A stretch of DNA of 64,000 bases from Paraburkholderia largidicola (GTDB lineage Bacteria; Pseudomonadota; Gammaproteobacteria; Burkholderiales; Burkholderiaceae). The stretch's first letter is position 1. Each line of letters opens with the position of its first letter. The translations under genes and the position numbers were made by a program. The notes beneath the pieces were generated by a model, which did no database searches, was not told the DNA's origin, and saw only the letters and a list, made by a program, of their open reading frames with translations. This document shows, one piece after another, positions 1 through 11,327 of the stretch. The DNA lies in assembly GCF_013426895.1 (NCBI RefSeq), contig NZ_AP023174.1, positions 1 to 64,000 of the forward strand. Reading direction: 5' to 3'.

Positions 1-100
1 AGCGTCTGGGGCTTTTCCGCCTGGCTGCTTCGGGCCTCGTCGCGTATCCCGCGATCAGAGCGCCGGCGGGTCGCGTCGCAACCATAACGACAGCAACTTG

Positions 101-1675
101 ATGAACGAATTCTGGCAACACTGTTCCGCATTGCTGGAGCGTGAATTGACGCCCCAGCAGTACGTGACGTGGATCAAACCGTTGGCCCCGGTCGCCTTCG
201 ACGCCGATGCGAATACCCTGAGCATCGCGGCGCCGAACCGTTTCAAGCTGGATTGGGTCAAGAGCCAGTTTTCCGGCCGTATCACCGATCTCGCGCGTGA
301 CTTCTGGCATTCGCCCGTCGACGTCCAGTTCGTCCTCGATCCTAAAGCTGGCGTGCGCTCGGCGCCTGCCGCGCCGTCGCGGCCAGCGCCGATGGGCGCG
401 CGCAGCGCGGCCGCAGCCGTCGACGCGGCAGTCGGCGCCGTACAGGCGGCTCACGCGTCGCGCGCGGGCGGTTCGAGCGCTGGCGGCGCGCTGGCGGGCC
501 TCGGCGCGCACACGCACGCCGCGCAACTGACCGACGATGCAGCCGACCTCGATCTCCCCAGCCTCGACGCGAACGAAGCTGCCGCCGCGCGCCGCACGTG
601 GCGTCCAGGCGCGGCTGCGACGGCCGCGAACGGCGAAAGCGACTCGATGTACGAGCGTTCGAAGCTGAACCCCGTGCTCACCTTCGACAATTTCGTGACC
701 GGTAAGGCAAACCAGCTGGCGCGGGCCGCCGCGATTCAGGTCGCCGACAATCCCGGCATCTCGTACAACCCGCTGTTCCTGTACGGCGGCGTGGGCCTCG
801 GCAAGACTCACCTGATTCACGCCATCGGCAACCAGCTGCTGATGGACAAGGCTGGCGCGCGCATCCGCTACATCCATGCGGAACAGTACGTGTCGGACGT
901 GGTGAAGGCGTATCAGCGCAAGGCATTCGACGACTTCAAGCGCTACTACCATTCGCTCGACCTGCTGCTGATCGACGATATTCAGTTCTTCTCGGGCAAA
1001 TCCCGTACGCAGGAAGAATTCTTTTACGCGTTCGAGGCGCTGGTTGCGAACAAGGCGCAGGTGATCATCACCAGCGATACCTATCCGAAAGAAATCTCAG
1101 GTATCGACGACCGTCTGATCTCGCGGTTCGATTCCGGCCTGACCGTCGCAATCGAACCGCCCGAGCTTGAGATGCGCGTCGCGATTCTGATGCGCAAGGC
1201 GCAGTCGGAAGGCGTGAATCTGAATGAGGACGTCGCGTTTTTCGTCGCGAAGCACCTGCGTTCGAACGTTCGCGAACTGGAAGGCGCGCTGCGCAAGATT
1301 CTCGCGTACTCGAAATTCCACGGCCGCGAAATCACCATCGAACTGACCAAGGAAGCGCTGAAAGACCTGTTGACGGTGCAGAACCGGCAGATTTCGGTGG
1401 AAAACATCCAGAAAACGGTGGCCGACTTCTACAGCATCAAGGTCGCCGACATGTATTCGAAGAAGCGCCCGGCCAATATCGCGCGTCCACGTCAGATCGC
1501 GATGTATCTGGCCAAGGAACTGACGCAGAAGAGCCTGCCGGAGATCGGCGAGCTGTTCGGCGGGCGCGACCACACGACGGTGCTGCACGCGGTGCGCAAG
1601 ATCGCCGACGAGCGCGGCAAGGACGCACAGCTCAATCACGAGCTTCACGTGCTGGAGCAGACGCTGAAGGGTTGA
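101..1675 (+). CDS. dnaA: Chromosomal replication initiator DnaA
   Basis: DnaA binds DnaA boxes at the origin and, as an ATP-bound oligomer, melts DNA to load the replicative helicase. The 524-residue product has an N-terminal helicase-interaction domain (starts NEFWQHC), a long Ala/Gly-rich linker at about residues 85-185, and an AAA+ domain with Walker [10 protein letters not shown] near residue 229 and Walker [11 protein letters not shown] near 287. The C-terminal DNA-binding signature [14 protein letters not shown] is near 488. The ATG at 101 is preferred over an in-frame TTG at 98; the ribosome site is weak. The linker makes it longer than the E. coli protein (467). It is followed by dnaN and gyrB in the usual order. 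Confidence 0.98.
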   Translation: MNEFWQHCSALLERELTPQQYVTWIKPLAPVAFDADANTLSIAAPNRFKLDWVKSQFSGRITDLARDFWHSPVDVQFVLDPKAGVRSAPAAPSRPAPMGARSAAAAVDAAVGAVQAAHASRAGGSSAGGALAGLGAHTHAAQLTDDAADLDLPSLDANEAAAARRTWRPGAAATAANGESDSMYERSKLNPVLTFDNFVTGKANQLARAAAIQVADNPGISYNPLFLYGGVGLGKTHLIHAIGNQLLMDKAGARIRYIHAEQYVSDVVKAYQRKAFDDFKRYYHSLDLLLIDDIQFFSGKSRTQEEFFYAFEALVANKAQVIITSDTYPKEISGIDDRLISRFDSGLTVAIEPPELEMRVAILMRKAQSEGVNLNEDVAFFVAKHLRSNVRELEGALRKILAYSKFHGREITIELTKEALKDLLTVQNRQISVENIQKTVADFYSIKVADMYSKKRPANIARPRQIAMYLAKELTQKSLPEIGELFGGRDHTTVLHAVRKIADERGKDAQLNHELHVLEQTLKG

Positions 1676-1933
1676 GACAGGGTTAGGGGGCCCGATCAGG
1701 TCGAAGGTTTCCTCGAAACGGTCGGAAAATTCGATCTGTTTATTGCGCAAGCCACCCCCAATTTAGGGAAGTGCTTCCATTTTCAGGCACAATACAGGTT
1801 TAACCGCCCGGCAAAAGCGGGCGGGATTCAAACGCCGTGACTGGCGCAGTACCGCGCCGGCGGGGGGCCGGGGCCGCGCGCTTCAATACTGCCGGGCAAG
1901 GCGCGCAGGCCGTCACATCAACGAAGGAACTCT
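1676..1933. other. dnaA-dnaN intergenic region
   Basis: This gap has no credible gene. It contains a perfect 7-bp inverted repeat, CCGCCCG at 1804-1810 and CGGGCGG at 1818-1824, without a T-run after it. I found no consensus DnaA box here. The dnaN ribosome site AAGGAA lies just before position 1934. The dnaN promoter is probably in this gap, but I cannot place it. Confidence 0.4.
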
Positions 1934-3037
1934 ATGCAACTGGTCAAGACCGAACGCGATAACCTCCTCAGGCCGCTGCAAACCGTGAGCGGCATTGTCG
2001 AACGCCGTCATACGTTGCCGATCCTCGCCAATTTGCTGATTACCAAGAACGGCCCGGACGTCTCGTTCCTGTCCACCGACCTCGAACTGCAAATCACCAC
2101 GCGCGCCGACTTCGGTGTCGGCGGTGACTCGGTGGCCACGACGGTGGCGGCACGCAAGCTGCTCGACATTCTGCGCGCGATGCCCGACGGGCAAGTCACG
2201 CTCACCCTGAACGACAAGCGCCTGACGGTCCAGTCCGGCAAAAGCCGTTTCGCATTGCAGACGCTGGCGGCCGACGAGTTCCCGACCGTCGCTCAAGCTA
2301 AAGACTTCGGCGCGAACCTCGCGGTTCCCCAAAAAACGTTCCGCCAGCTGCTCGGCATGGTCCACTTCGCGATGGCGCAGCAGGACATCCGTTACTACCT
2401 GAACGGCATGCTGCTGGTGGTCGACGGCGATCAGTTGATGGCTGTCGCCACGGACGGTCACCGCCTCGCGTTTTCGTCGATGAAGATCGAAGGCTCGTTT
2501 GCGCGCCAGGAAGTGATCATCCCGCGTAAGACGATTCTCGAACTTCAACGTCTGCTCGAAGACATCGACGATGTCCTCAAGATCGACATCGCGCCGACGC
2601 AGGTCAAGTTCACGTTCGGCGGCGTCGAACTGGTGTCGAAGCTGGTCGAAGGCAAGTTCCCCGACTTCCAGCGCGTGATTCCGAAGTCGCACAAGAACAC
2701 CTTCGTGATCGGCCGCGAAGAGCTGCAACGTTCGCTGCAACGCGCGGCCATTCTCACCTCGGACAAGTTCAAGGGCGTGCGCTGCATCGTCGAGCCCGGC
2801 CAGCTGAAGATCATGTCCACCAACGCGGACCAGGAAGAAGCGCAGGAAGAACTCGAAATCCCCTACCAGGGCGACAGCATCGACATCGGTTTCAACGTCA
2901 CGTACCTGCTCGACGTGCTCGCGAACCTGAAGGTCGACATGCTGGAAATCAGCCTCGGCGACGCGAGTTCCAGCGCGTTGATCACGATTCCCGAGAACGA
3001 CGAGTTCAAATACGTGGTGATGCCGATGCGCATCTGA
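1934..3037 (+). CDS. dnaN: DNA polymerase III sliding clamp (beta subunit)
   Basis: The beta clamp encircles DNA as a dimer and tethers polymerase III and repair proteins. The 367-residue product has the normal length and the three-fold clamp-domain layout, beginning MQLVKTERDNLLRPLQTV and ending with the family C-terminal motif VVMPMRI. AAGGAA sits 6 nt before the ATG. It lies between dnaA and gyrB on the same strand, as in most bacteria. A strong hairpin terminator after it separates it at least partly from gyrB. Confidence 0.98.
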   Translation: MQLVKTERDNLLRPLQTVSGIVERRHTLPILANLLITKNGPDVSFLSTDLELQITTRADFGVGGDSVATTVAARKLLDILRAMPDGQVTLTLNDKRLTVQSGKSRFALQTLAADEFPTVAQAKDFGANLAVPQKTFRQLLGMVHFAMAQQDIRYYLNGMLLVVDGDQLMAVATDGHRLAFSSMKIEGSFARQEVIIPRKTILELQRLLEDIDDVLKIDIAPTQVKFTFGGVELVSKLVEGKFPDFQRVIPKSHKNTFVIGREELQRSLQRAAILTSDKFKGVRCIVEPGQLKIMSTNADQEEAQEELEIPYQGDSIDIGFNVTYLLDVLANLKVDMLEISLGDASSSALITIPENDEFKYVVMPMRI

Positions 3038-3056
3038 CGCGTCCAACACGAAGAAC

Positions 3057-3090
3057 ACACCAAGGGGCGCAGCGCCCCTTTGGTGTTTTT
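3057..3090 (+). terminator. Terminator after dnaN
   Basis: A GC-rich stem (ACACCAAGGGGCGC against GCGCCCCTTTGGTGT, one bulged T) is followed by TTTTT. It lies 20 nt after the dnaN stop and before gyrB, so gyrB probably also has its own promoter. Confidence 0.85.
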
Positions 3091-3102
3091 ATGGTGTTTT
3101 GA

Positions 3103-5622
<2,520 letters not shown>

Positions 5623-5666
5623 GTGTCGTCATCATCACCACGCACCAAATCAGCCAGGCACCAACA

Positions 5667-5697
5667 AAAACTCCAACCGTCACCGGTTGGAGTTTTC
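5667..5697. terminator. Bidirectional terminator between gyrB and the small minus-strand gene
   Basis: A perfect inverted repeat, AAAACTCCAACCG / CGGTTGGAGTTTT with a 4-nt loop (tcac), has T-runs on both strands. It fits the end of gyrB on the plus strand and of the gene at 5715-5987 on the minus strand. Confidence 0.9.
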
Positions 5698-5714
5698 TTA
5701 TGGTCTAAGAAAAC

Positions 5715-5987
5715 TCAAGACCACTTGCGCGCGTACCGCTCTTTCACCACCCGCGAGATAAAAGTCGACAAACCTTGCCCTGCGACGGCAAGCCGCTTCA
5801 TCTCCTCGACTTCCCGCCGTCCCGTGGTCGCGTAGTCGTATAGATACACGTCACCGTCACGAAACTTCACGGTGATCGCGTCATCCGATACCTCGTAAGC
5901 CACGACACCCGACTGGCCGCTCAAATCCCGATACCGCTTCATGCTCGCACCCACGTCCGACAGCAGCAGAACATCGCAATCGAGCAC
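5715..5987 (-). CDS. Small conserved protein, possibly KTSC-like
   Basis: A 90-residue soluble protein of unknown function. The core VVAYEVSDDAITVKFRDGD followed by VYLYDY and a helical end resembles the small beta-rich KTSC-type fold, but this is recognition by eye. The GTG at 5987 has AGGA 8 nt upstream, inside the end of the upstream regulator gene, which suggests translational coupling. An ATG at 5942 would give 75 residues beginning MKRYRDLSGQ and could be the true start. It lies 9 nt after the AraC/GyrI regulator stop and is probably cotranscribed with it. It converges on gyrB. Confidence 0.7.
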   Translation of the reverse strand: MLDCDVLLLSDVGASMKRYRDLSGQSGVVAYEVSDDAITVKFRDGDVYLYDYATTGRREVEEMKRLAVAGQGLSTFISRVVKERYARKWS

Positions 5988-5996
5988 GATCCATTC

Positions 5997-6872
5997 CTAA
6001 ACCACCGGCAAGCAGATATCCGTCAGCAGATTCGCCGGCGCGGTTTCCTTCGGATTGTTCAAATACTCCTCGAACACAGGCGCGTCGGCGGCCTCATGTT
6101 CCGAATTAACCAGCCACTCGCCGTAAAGCCACTGATACGCCGACGCCATATCCGCGTAGGGCCCCTTATGCCGCAACACGGCATGCCTGCCGCCGGCGAT
6201 CGACGTGACGCTGACCAGCCCATCGCCCGACACATCCACAGCACGCGGCAGCCACACGCCCGCTTTCGACCGCAACTCGCCCTCGGCCACCGCCGTCGGA
6301 TCATCGTAGTAAATGCCGATCATCCGCATCTCGTTCGACAGCAGCCCACGGGAAGCCAGCCATCCCATCAGCGTATCGAACGCCTTGCCGATCTGCATAT
6401 ACGGCCCGACGTGATCGACGCTCACCACGTCGAAACCCTCGATATCGCGTATCACCACATCTCTCATCGTCATTTGGCACACTCCTGAATCCGCAAGAGA
6501 CGGCCGGAACCGGATATGGGTTCCGGCCTTCCGATACAGTGCGGGCGGCACGCCGAAGACGGCGCTGAACGTCCGCGTGAACGACTGCAAACTGCTATAT
6601 CCGGACCGCTCGGCGATCTCGGCAATCGGCATCGACCCATTCGCGAGATAGCCGGCCGCGCGATGCAAACGCAGCCGGCGCACGGTCGTCGCGAGGGTTT
6701 CGCCGTACATGGCCTGATAGATCCGATGCCAGTGATACGGCGACAGACACGCAATCCCGGCGAGCCGGTCGATATCGAGCGGCTCGTCGAGGTGATCGTA
6801 GATATGGTCGAGCACGCGCGCGAGCCGCGCGGCGTAGCGCGCGCGATAACCGATATCGTTCATGGCAAGCAT
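5997..6872 (-). CDS. AraC-family regulator with GyrI-like ligand-binding domain
   Basis: This one-component regulator has the reversed AraC layout. An N-terminal double helix-turn-helix (about residues 10-115, with LAGIACLSPYHWHRIYQ and IAERSGYSSLQSFTRTF) is followed by a GyrI/BmrR-type effector-binding domain (about 140-290, VVSVDHVGPYMQIGKAFDTL). Such proteins typically sense small hydrophobic or cationic compounds. The start could also be the ATG at 6863 (MNDIGYRAR); neither has a clear ribosome site. Its only close partner is the small gene downstream. The GyrI name is a domain label and does not imply action on gyrase. Confidence 0.9.
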   Translation of the reverse strand: MLAMNDIGYRARYAARLARVLDHIYDHLDEPLDIDRLAGIACLSPYHWHRIYQAMYGETLATTVRRLRLHRAAGYLANGSMPIAEIAERSGYSSLQSFTRTFSAVFGVPPALYRKAGTHIRFRPSLADSGVCQMTMRDVVIRDIEGFDVVSVDHVGPYMQIGKAFDTLMGWLASRGLLSNEMRMIGIYYDDPTAVAEGELRSKAGVWLPRAVDVSGDGLVSVTSIAGGRHAVLRHKGPYADMASAYQWLYGEWLVNSEHEAADAPVFEEYLNNPKETAPANLLTDICLPVV

Positions 6873-7149
6873 TGGAAAGGGATCGATAAAAACACGATAG
6901 CACGCGGCGATTTACCAAATCCTGCGGATTTTTCGCGGCTGCTGCCCGCCAATCGCCGCGCATATTCAGCATCGACTTAACCCGGCACTCGACGAAACAA
7001 AATAAACAATCCAATCTAACTTTTGCCGATTTTCGATAACACCTCGATTAATGGCTTCCTACCATCGCCAGATGCCGCCGCCAAAAGGACCATTCCGTGG
7101 GTCAGCCACGCGGGCCGATCAGCCGGCAACTTCAACAAGGGAGCCTCAG

Positions 7150-8553
7150 ATGAAATCAGAGTCGACAACCCAACACAAAGGCGCCGTGACGCATCACGAA
7201 CTGAAGCAGACGCTCGGCACCTGGCAGCTTTGGGGCATCGCCGTCGGCCTCGTGATCTCCGGCGAGTATTTCGGCTGGAGCTACGGCTGGGCGAGCGCCG
7301 GCACGCTCGGTTTCGTGATCACCGCGCTGTTCATTGCCGCGATGTACACGACGTTCATTTTCAGCTTCACCGAACTCACCACGTCGATTCCGCACGCGGG
7401 AGGCCCCTTCGCCTATGCGCGCCACGCGTTCGGCCCGACGGGCGGCTACATCGCGGGCGCCGCGACACTCGTCGAGTTCGTGTTTGCGCCACCGGCGATC
7501 GCGCTCGCGATCGGCGCGTATCTGCATGTGCAGTTTCCTGGCCTCGAGCCGAAGCACGCGGCGATGGGCGCGTATCTCGTGTTCATGGCGCTGAATATCG
7601 TCGGCGTGCAGATCGCGGCGGCGTTCGAGCTGTGCGTGACGCTGCTCGCGATCTTCGAACTGCTGGTGTTCATGGGCGTGGTCTCGCCGGGCTTCCAGTG
7701 GTCGAACTTCACGAAGGGCGGCTGGGCCGGCTCCGATACGTTCAGCATGGGCTCGTTCCACGGCATGTTTGCCGCAATTCCGTTCGCGATCTGGTTTTTC
7801 CTCGCGATCGAAGGTGTCGCGATGGCCGCCGAAGAAGCGAAGAACCCGAAGCGCTCGATCCCGATCGCCTACGTGACGGGCATCCTGACGCTCGTCGTGC
7901 TGGCCATCGGCGTGATGGTGTTCGCGGGCGCGGCGGGCGACTGGACGAAGCTCTCCAACATCAACGACCCGCTGCCGCAAGCGATGAAATACATCGTCGG
8001 TGAAAACAGTGGCTGGATGCACATGCTGGTCTGGCTCGGACTGTTCGGCCTGGTCGCGTCGTTCCACGGCATCATCCTCGGCTACTCGCGGCAAATCTTC
8101 GCGCTGGCGCGCGCCGGATACCTGCCCGAGTGGCTGTCGAAAGTGCATCCGCGCTTCAAGACCCCGCATCGCGCGATCCTCGCAGGCGGCGTGGTCGGCA
8201 TCGCGGCGATCTATAGCGACGAGCTGATCCAGTTCGGCGGCCAGACGTTGACTGCGAACATCGTGACGATGTCGGTATTTGGCGCTATCGTGATGTACAT
8301 CATCAGCATGCTGTCGCTCTTCAAGTTGCGCCGCAGCGACCCGAATATGGAGCGTCCGTTCCGCGCGCCGCTGTTTCCGTACTTTCCGGCGTTCGCGCTG
8401 GTGGCCGCAGTGATTTCGCTGGCGACGATGATCTACTTCAATCTGCTCGTCGCGCTGGTGTTCGCCGCGTTCATCGCGCTCGGCTACGGCTACTTCCTGA
8501 TGACGCGCCATCAACGCGAGGTCGCCCCCGCCGATGCCTTGCTCGAAGAATGA
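7150..8553 (+). CDS. eat: Ethanolamine permease
   Basis: A 467-residue APC-superfamily transporter with about 12 hydrophobic segments. The N-terminal part (LGTWQLWGIAVGLVISGEYF, then GWSYGWASAGTLG) is typical of bacterial ethanolamine permeases. The ATG at 7150 (MKSESTTQHK) is chosen because AAGGGAG lies just upstream; earlier in-frame starts give an unlikely Pro-rich leader. It should import ethanolamine across the inner membrane for the EutBC lyase encoded 68 nt downstream. The 277-nt region before it shows no cobalamin riboswitch motif. Confidence 0.92.
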   Translation: MKSESTTQHKGAVTHHELKQTLGTWQLWGIAVGLVISGEYFGWSYGWASAGTLGFVITALFIAAMYTTFIFSFTELTTSIPHAGGPFAYARHAFGPTGGYIAGAATLVEFVFAPPAIALAIGAYLHVQFPGLEPKHAAMGAYLVFMALNIVGVQIAAAFELCVTLLAIFELLVFMGVVSPGFQWSNFTKGGWAGSDTFSMGSFHGMFAAIPFAIWFFLAIEGVAMAAEEAKNPKRSIPIAYVTGILTLVVLAIGVMVFAGAAGDWTKLSNINDPLPQAMKYIVGENSGWMHMLVWLGLFGLVASFHGIILGYSRQIFALARAGYLPEWLSKVHPRFKTPHRAILAGGVVGIAAIYSDELIQFGGQTLTANIVTMSVFGAIVMYIISMLSLFKLRRSDPNMERPFRAPLFPYFPAFALVAAVISLATMIYFNLLVALVFAAFIALGYGYFLMTRHQREVAPADALLEE

Positions 8554-8621
8554 CCACGCTGTAGACGCACTGGCGTACCTGCAACAAGCCGCGCAGTCGC
8601 TGCGGCGCTGGAGTACACGAC

Positions 8622-10016
8622 ATGAGCTACACGGAGACAATCGGCAGCCGCACGTATCGTTTTGCCGATCTGAAGACGCTAATGGCGAAGGCGAGCCCGC
8701 TGCGTTCCGGCGACCAGCTCGCCGGCATCGCGGCGGCGAGCGAGGAAGAGCGTGTCGCCGCGAAGATGGCGCTCGCGGACGTGCCGCTGCGCACGTTCCT
8801 GAACGAAGCGCTGGTTCCGTACGAGAGCGACGAAGTCACGCGCCTCGTCGTCGATACGCATTCGCCTGAAGCGTTCGCCGAGATTTCGCATCTGACGGTG
8901 GGCGAGTTTCGCAACTGGCTGTTGTCGAGCGCGACGGATACAGCGGCGCTCACGCGCATCACGAAAGGGCTCACGCCCGAGATGGTCGCGGCCGTATCGA
9001 AGCTGATGCGCAACCAGGATCTGATTCTCGCGGCGCGCAAGCGGCCCGTCGTCACGCGTTTTCGCAACACCATTGGCTTGCCGGGCCACATGTCGGTGCG
9101 GCTGCAACCGAATCATCCAACGGATGACGTGAAGGGCATCGCCGCATCGATGATCGACGGCTTGATGTACGGTTGCGGCGACGCGATGGTCGGCATCAAT
9201 CCCGCGTCGGATAGTCTCTCCGCAATCACGAAGCTGCTCATGATGATCGACGACTTCCGCACGCGCTATCAGGTGCCGACGCAATCCTGCGTGCTCACGC
9301 ACGTCACCAACACGATTGCGGCGATAGAGAAGGGCGCACCCGTCGATCTCGTATTCCAGTCGATCGCAGGCACGGAGAAGGCGAACGCGGGCTTCGGCAT
9401 CTCGCTTGCGCTGTTGCAGGAAGCGTATGAAGCGGCCTTGTCGCTCGAGCGCGGCACGGTCGGCAACAACGTGATGTACTTCGAGACGGGGCAGGGCAGT
9501 GCGCTGTCGGCGGATGCCCACCATGGCGTCGATCAGCAGACCTGCGAGGTGCGGGCGTACGCCGTCGCGCGTCAGTTCAATCCGTTTCTGGTGAACACCG
9601 TAGTCGGCTTTATCGGCCCCGAGTATCTGTACGACGGCAAGCAGATCACGCGCGCGGGCCTCGAAGATCACTTCTGCGGCAAGCTGCTCGGCGTGCCGAT
9701 GGGCTGCGACATCTGCTACACGAATCATGCGGAAGCCGATCAGGACGACATGGACAATCTGCTGACGCTGCTCGGCGTGGCGGGCATTAATTTCATCATG
9801 GGCATTCCCGGCGCGGATGACGTGATGCTGAATTACCAGAGCACGTCGTTCCATGACGCACTGTATGTGCGCGACGTGCTGGGTTTGCGTCGCGCGCCCG
9901 AGTTCGAAGAGTGGCTGGAGTCGATGCAGATCACCGATCCGCGCGGTGCGCTGCTCAATGCGCCGACGCGTCAGCCGTTGCTCGAAGGCGCGAGCGAATG
10001 GATGGGCATTGCATGA
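8622..10016 (+). CDS. eutB: Ethanolamine ammonia-lyase large subunit
   Basis: EutB with EutC forms the adenosylcobalamin-dependent lyase that splits ethanolamine into acetaldehyde and ammonia. The 464-residue product is close to the usual family length and carries segments typical of EutB, such as RNTIGLPGHMSVRLQPNHPT and YFETGQGSALSADAHHGVDQ. GGAG precedes the ATG. The stop overlaps the eutC start in an ATGA, so the two subunits are translationally coupled. No EutA reactivase or microcompartment shell gene is nearby, so the enzyme probably works free in the cytoplasm. Confidence 0.97.
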   Translation: MSYTETIGSRTYRFADLKTLMAKASPLRSGDQLAGIAAASEEERVAAKMALADVPLRTFLNEALVPYESDEVTRLVVDTHSPEAFAEISHLTVGEFRNWLLSSATDTAALTRITKGLTPEMVAAVSKLMRNQDLILAARKRPVVTRFRNTIGLPGHMSVRLQPNHPTDDVKGIAASMIDGLMYGCGDAMVGINPASDSLSAITKLLMMIDDFRTRYQVPTQSCVLTHVTNTIAAIEKGAPVDLVFQSIAGTEKANAGFGISLALLQEAYEAALSLERGTVGNNVMYFETGQGSALSADAHHGVDQQTCEVRAYAVARQFNPFLVNTVVGFIGPEYLYDGKQITRAGLEDHFCGKLLGVPMGCDICYTNHAEADQDDMDNLLTLLGVAGINFIMGIPGADDVMLNYQSTSFHDALYVRDVLGLRRAPEFEEWLESMQITDPRGALLNAPTRQPLLEGASEWMGIA

Positions 10017-10804
10017 GCGACTCGATCGAAAAAAATGCGTGGCAGGCATTGCGTGCGTTCACGAATGCGCGCATCGCATTGGGCCGCGCGGGCAATAGCC
10101 TGCCGACTGCACCGCTGCTCGCGTTCAATCTGTCACACGCGCAGGCGCGCGATGCTGTGCACCATCCGCTCGACGCCGACGTGTTGCACGAACAGTTGCG
10201 CGCGCACGGCTTCACGTCGCTGGATGTGCATAGTGCCGCGCCGGATCGCGCGCATTACTTGCGGCGTCCGGATATGGGGCGGCGCCTGTCCGATGATAGC
10301 CGCGACGCGCTAAGCCAGGCGGCGGCCAATGATGCGCCCGACGTTGTCTTCGTCATCGCCGACGGCTTATCCGCGTTCGCCGCTTCGAAGCAATCGATTC
10401 CATTCCTGCAAGCGATCACGAAGCGTCTCACCGACTGGAAGATCGGACCCGTCGTGGTGGCGCGTCAATCGCGTGTCGCGTTGGGCGATGAGATCGGCGA
10501 GTTGTTGAAGACGAAACTCGTCGTGATGTTGATCGGCGAAAGGCCGGGGCTGAGTTCGCCGGATAGCCTCGGCATCTATCTGACGTATGCGCCGAAAGTG
10601 GGATGCAGTGACGCGCAGCGCAATTGCATTTCAAACGTGCGGCCGGAAGGACTGGATTACGAAGCGGCCGCGCATAAGCTGCACTATCTGCTGACGCACG
10701 CGCGACGTCTGGGGTTGACGGGCGTCGGCTTGAAGGACGACAGCGACGCGCTGCTTCAGGCCGAAGAAGCTGCGTCCGCTATTCCTGACGGCTCGAAGAA
10801 ATAG
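10013..10804 (+). CDS. eutC: Ethanolamine ammonia-lyase small subunit
   Basis: The 263-residue small subunit completes the cobalamin-binding site of the lyase. Recognisable parts are ARIALGRAGNSLPTAPLL near the N-terminus, DVVFVIADGLSAFAASKQSI in the middle, and GERPGLSSPDSLGIYLTYAP toward the C-terminal half. The ATG at 10013 overlaps the eutB stop by 4 nt. It is somewhat shorter than the enteric EutC because it lacks an N-terminal extension. A hairpin follows the gene, and the acetaldehyde-oxidising genes converge from the other side. Confidence 0.96.
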   Translation: MSDSIEKNAWQALRAFTNARIALGRAGNSLPTAPLLAFNLSHAQARDAVHHPLDADVLHEQLRAHGFTSLDVHSAAPDRAHYLRRPDMGRRLSDDSRDALSQAAANDAPDVVFVIADGLSAFAASKQSIPFLQAITKRLTDWKIGPVVVARQSRVALGDEIGELLKTKLVVMLIGERPGLSSPDSLGIYLTYAPKVGCSDAQRNCISNVRPEGLDYEAAAHKLHYLLTHARRLGLTGVGLKDDSDALLQAEEAASAIPDGSKK

Positions 10805-10807
10805 AAA

Positions 10808-10838
10808 AGTGCCCAGACGCACACAGCGTTTGGGCACT
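10808..10838 (-). terminator. Terminator for the minus-strand aldehyde dehydrogenase unit
   Basis: AGTGCCCAGACGC (10808-10820) pairs with GCGTTTGGGCACT (10826-10838) with one G-T wobble. Only the minus strand has a following T-run (TTTTC). It ends the DUF779/aldehyde dehydrogenase transcript; eutC ends immediately before it. Confidence 0.75.
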
Positions 10839-10851
10839 CGAAACATCGACA

Positions 10852-11247
10852 TCAAACAGCGTCGGCTTTACTCACCGGATGCTTCTCGAGCCACGCGTTC
10901 TCTTCATCGCTGTACAGGCGCGAGCGCGTCAGAAAGCGCAGACCCGTCGGCCGCTCCAGTGAAAACATGCCGCCGTTGCCCGGCACGGCATCGATGATCA
11001 ACTGCGTGTGCTGCCAGTACTCAAATTGCGATTCGCTCATATAAAACGGCACACCCGCGATCTCGCCGAGCCTCACATCCGATCCGCCGACCATGAATTC
11101 ATTCGACGGAAAGCACATCGGCGCGCTGCCGTCGCAACATCCGCCCGACTGATGAAAAATAATCGGGCCGTGCTCGGCGCTCAACTGCTGGATCAGCTTG
11201 ACCGCCGCATCCGTTGCCACGACACGCGCAACGCCTTCTTCGCTCAT
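10852..11247 (-). CDS. DUF779 protein, aldehyde dehydrogenase partner
   Basis: A 131-residue protein of the DUF779 family, which is often encoded beside class-3-like aldehyde dehydrogenases. The function is unproven. It has a cysteine-rich stretch HQSGGCCDGSAPMCFP near residues 30-45 that could bind metal or undergo redox chemistry, and a conserved Phe-Tyr-Met-Ser segment. The ATG at 11247 has AGAGGAAG 5 nt upstream; longer in-frame starts lack a site. It follows the dehydrogenase by 80 nt on the same strand and is probably cotranscribed with it. Confidence 0.85.
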   Translation of the reverse strand: MSEEGVARVVATDAAVKLIQQLSAEHGPIIFHQSGGCCDGSAPMCFPSNEFMVGGSDVRLGEIAGVPFYMSESQFEYWQHTQLIIDAVPGNGGMFSLERPTGLRFLTRSRLYSDEENAWLEKHPVSKADAV

Positions 11248-11327
11248 CGCGCTTCCTCTTTTGGCTTGATCCGCTGGGAAAAAAGGGCGAACCGCATCGC
11301 GCGATCCGCCCAACAGGAGCACTACGC

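Noticed and set aside
1..100. Origin of replication directly upstream of dnaA
   Set aside because: Only 100 nt are visible and they contain no DnaA box or AT-rich tract.
5997..6872. Gyrase inhibitor role for the GyrI-domain regulator near gyrB
   Set aside because: The domain is a ligand-binding fold fused to an AraC HTH; proximity to gyrB is not evidence for gyrase contact.
6873..7149. Cobalamin riboswitch before the ethanolamine permease
   Set aside because: I looked for the B12-box and flanking conserved segments because the lyase needs cobalamin; none are present.
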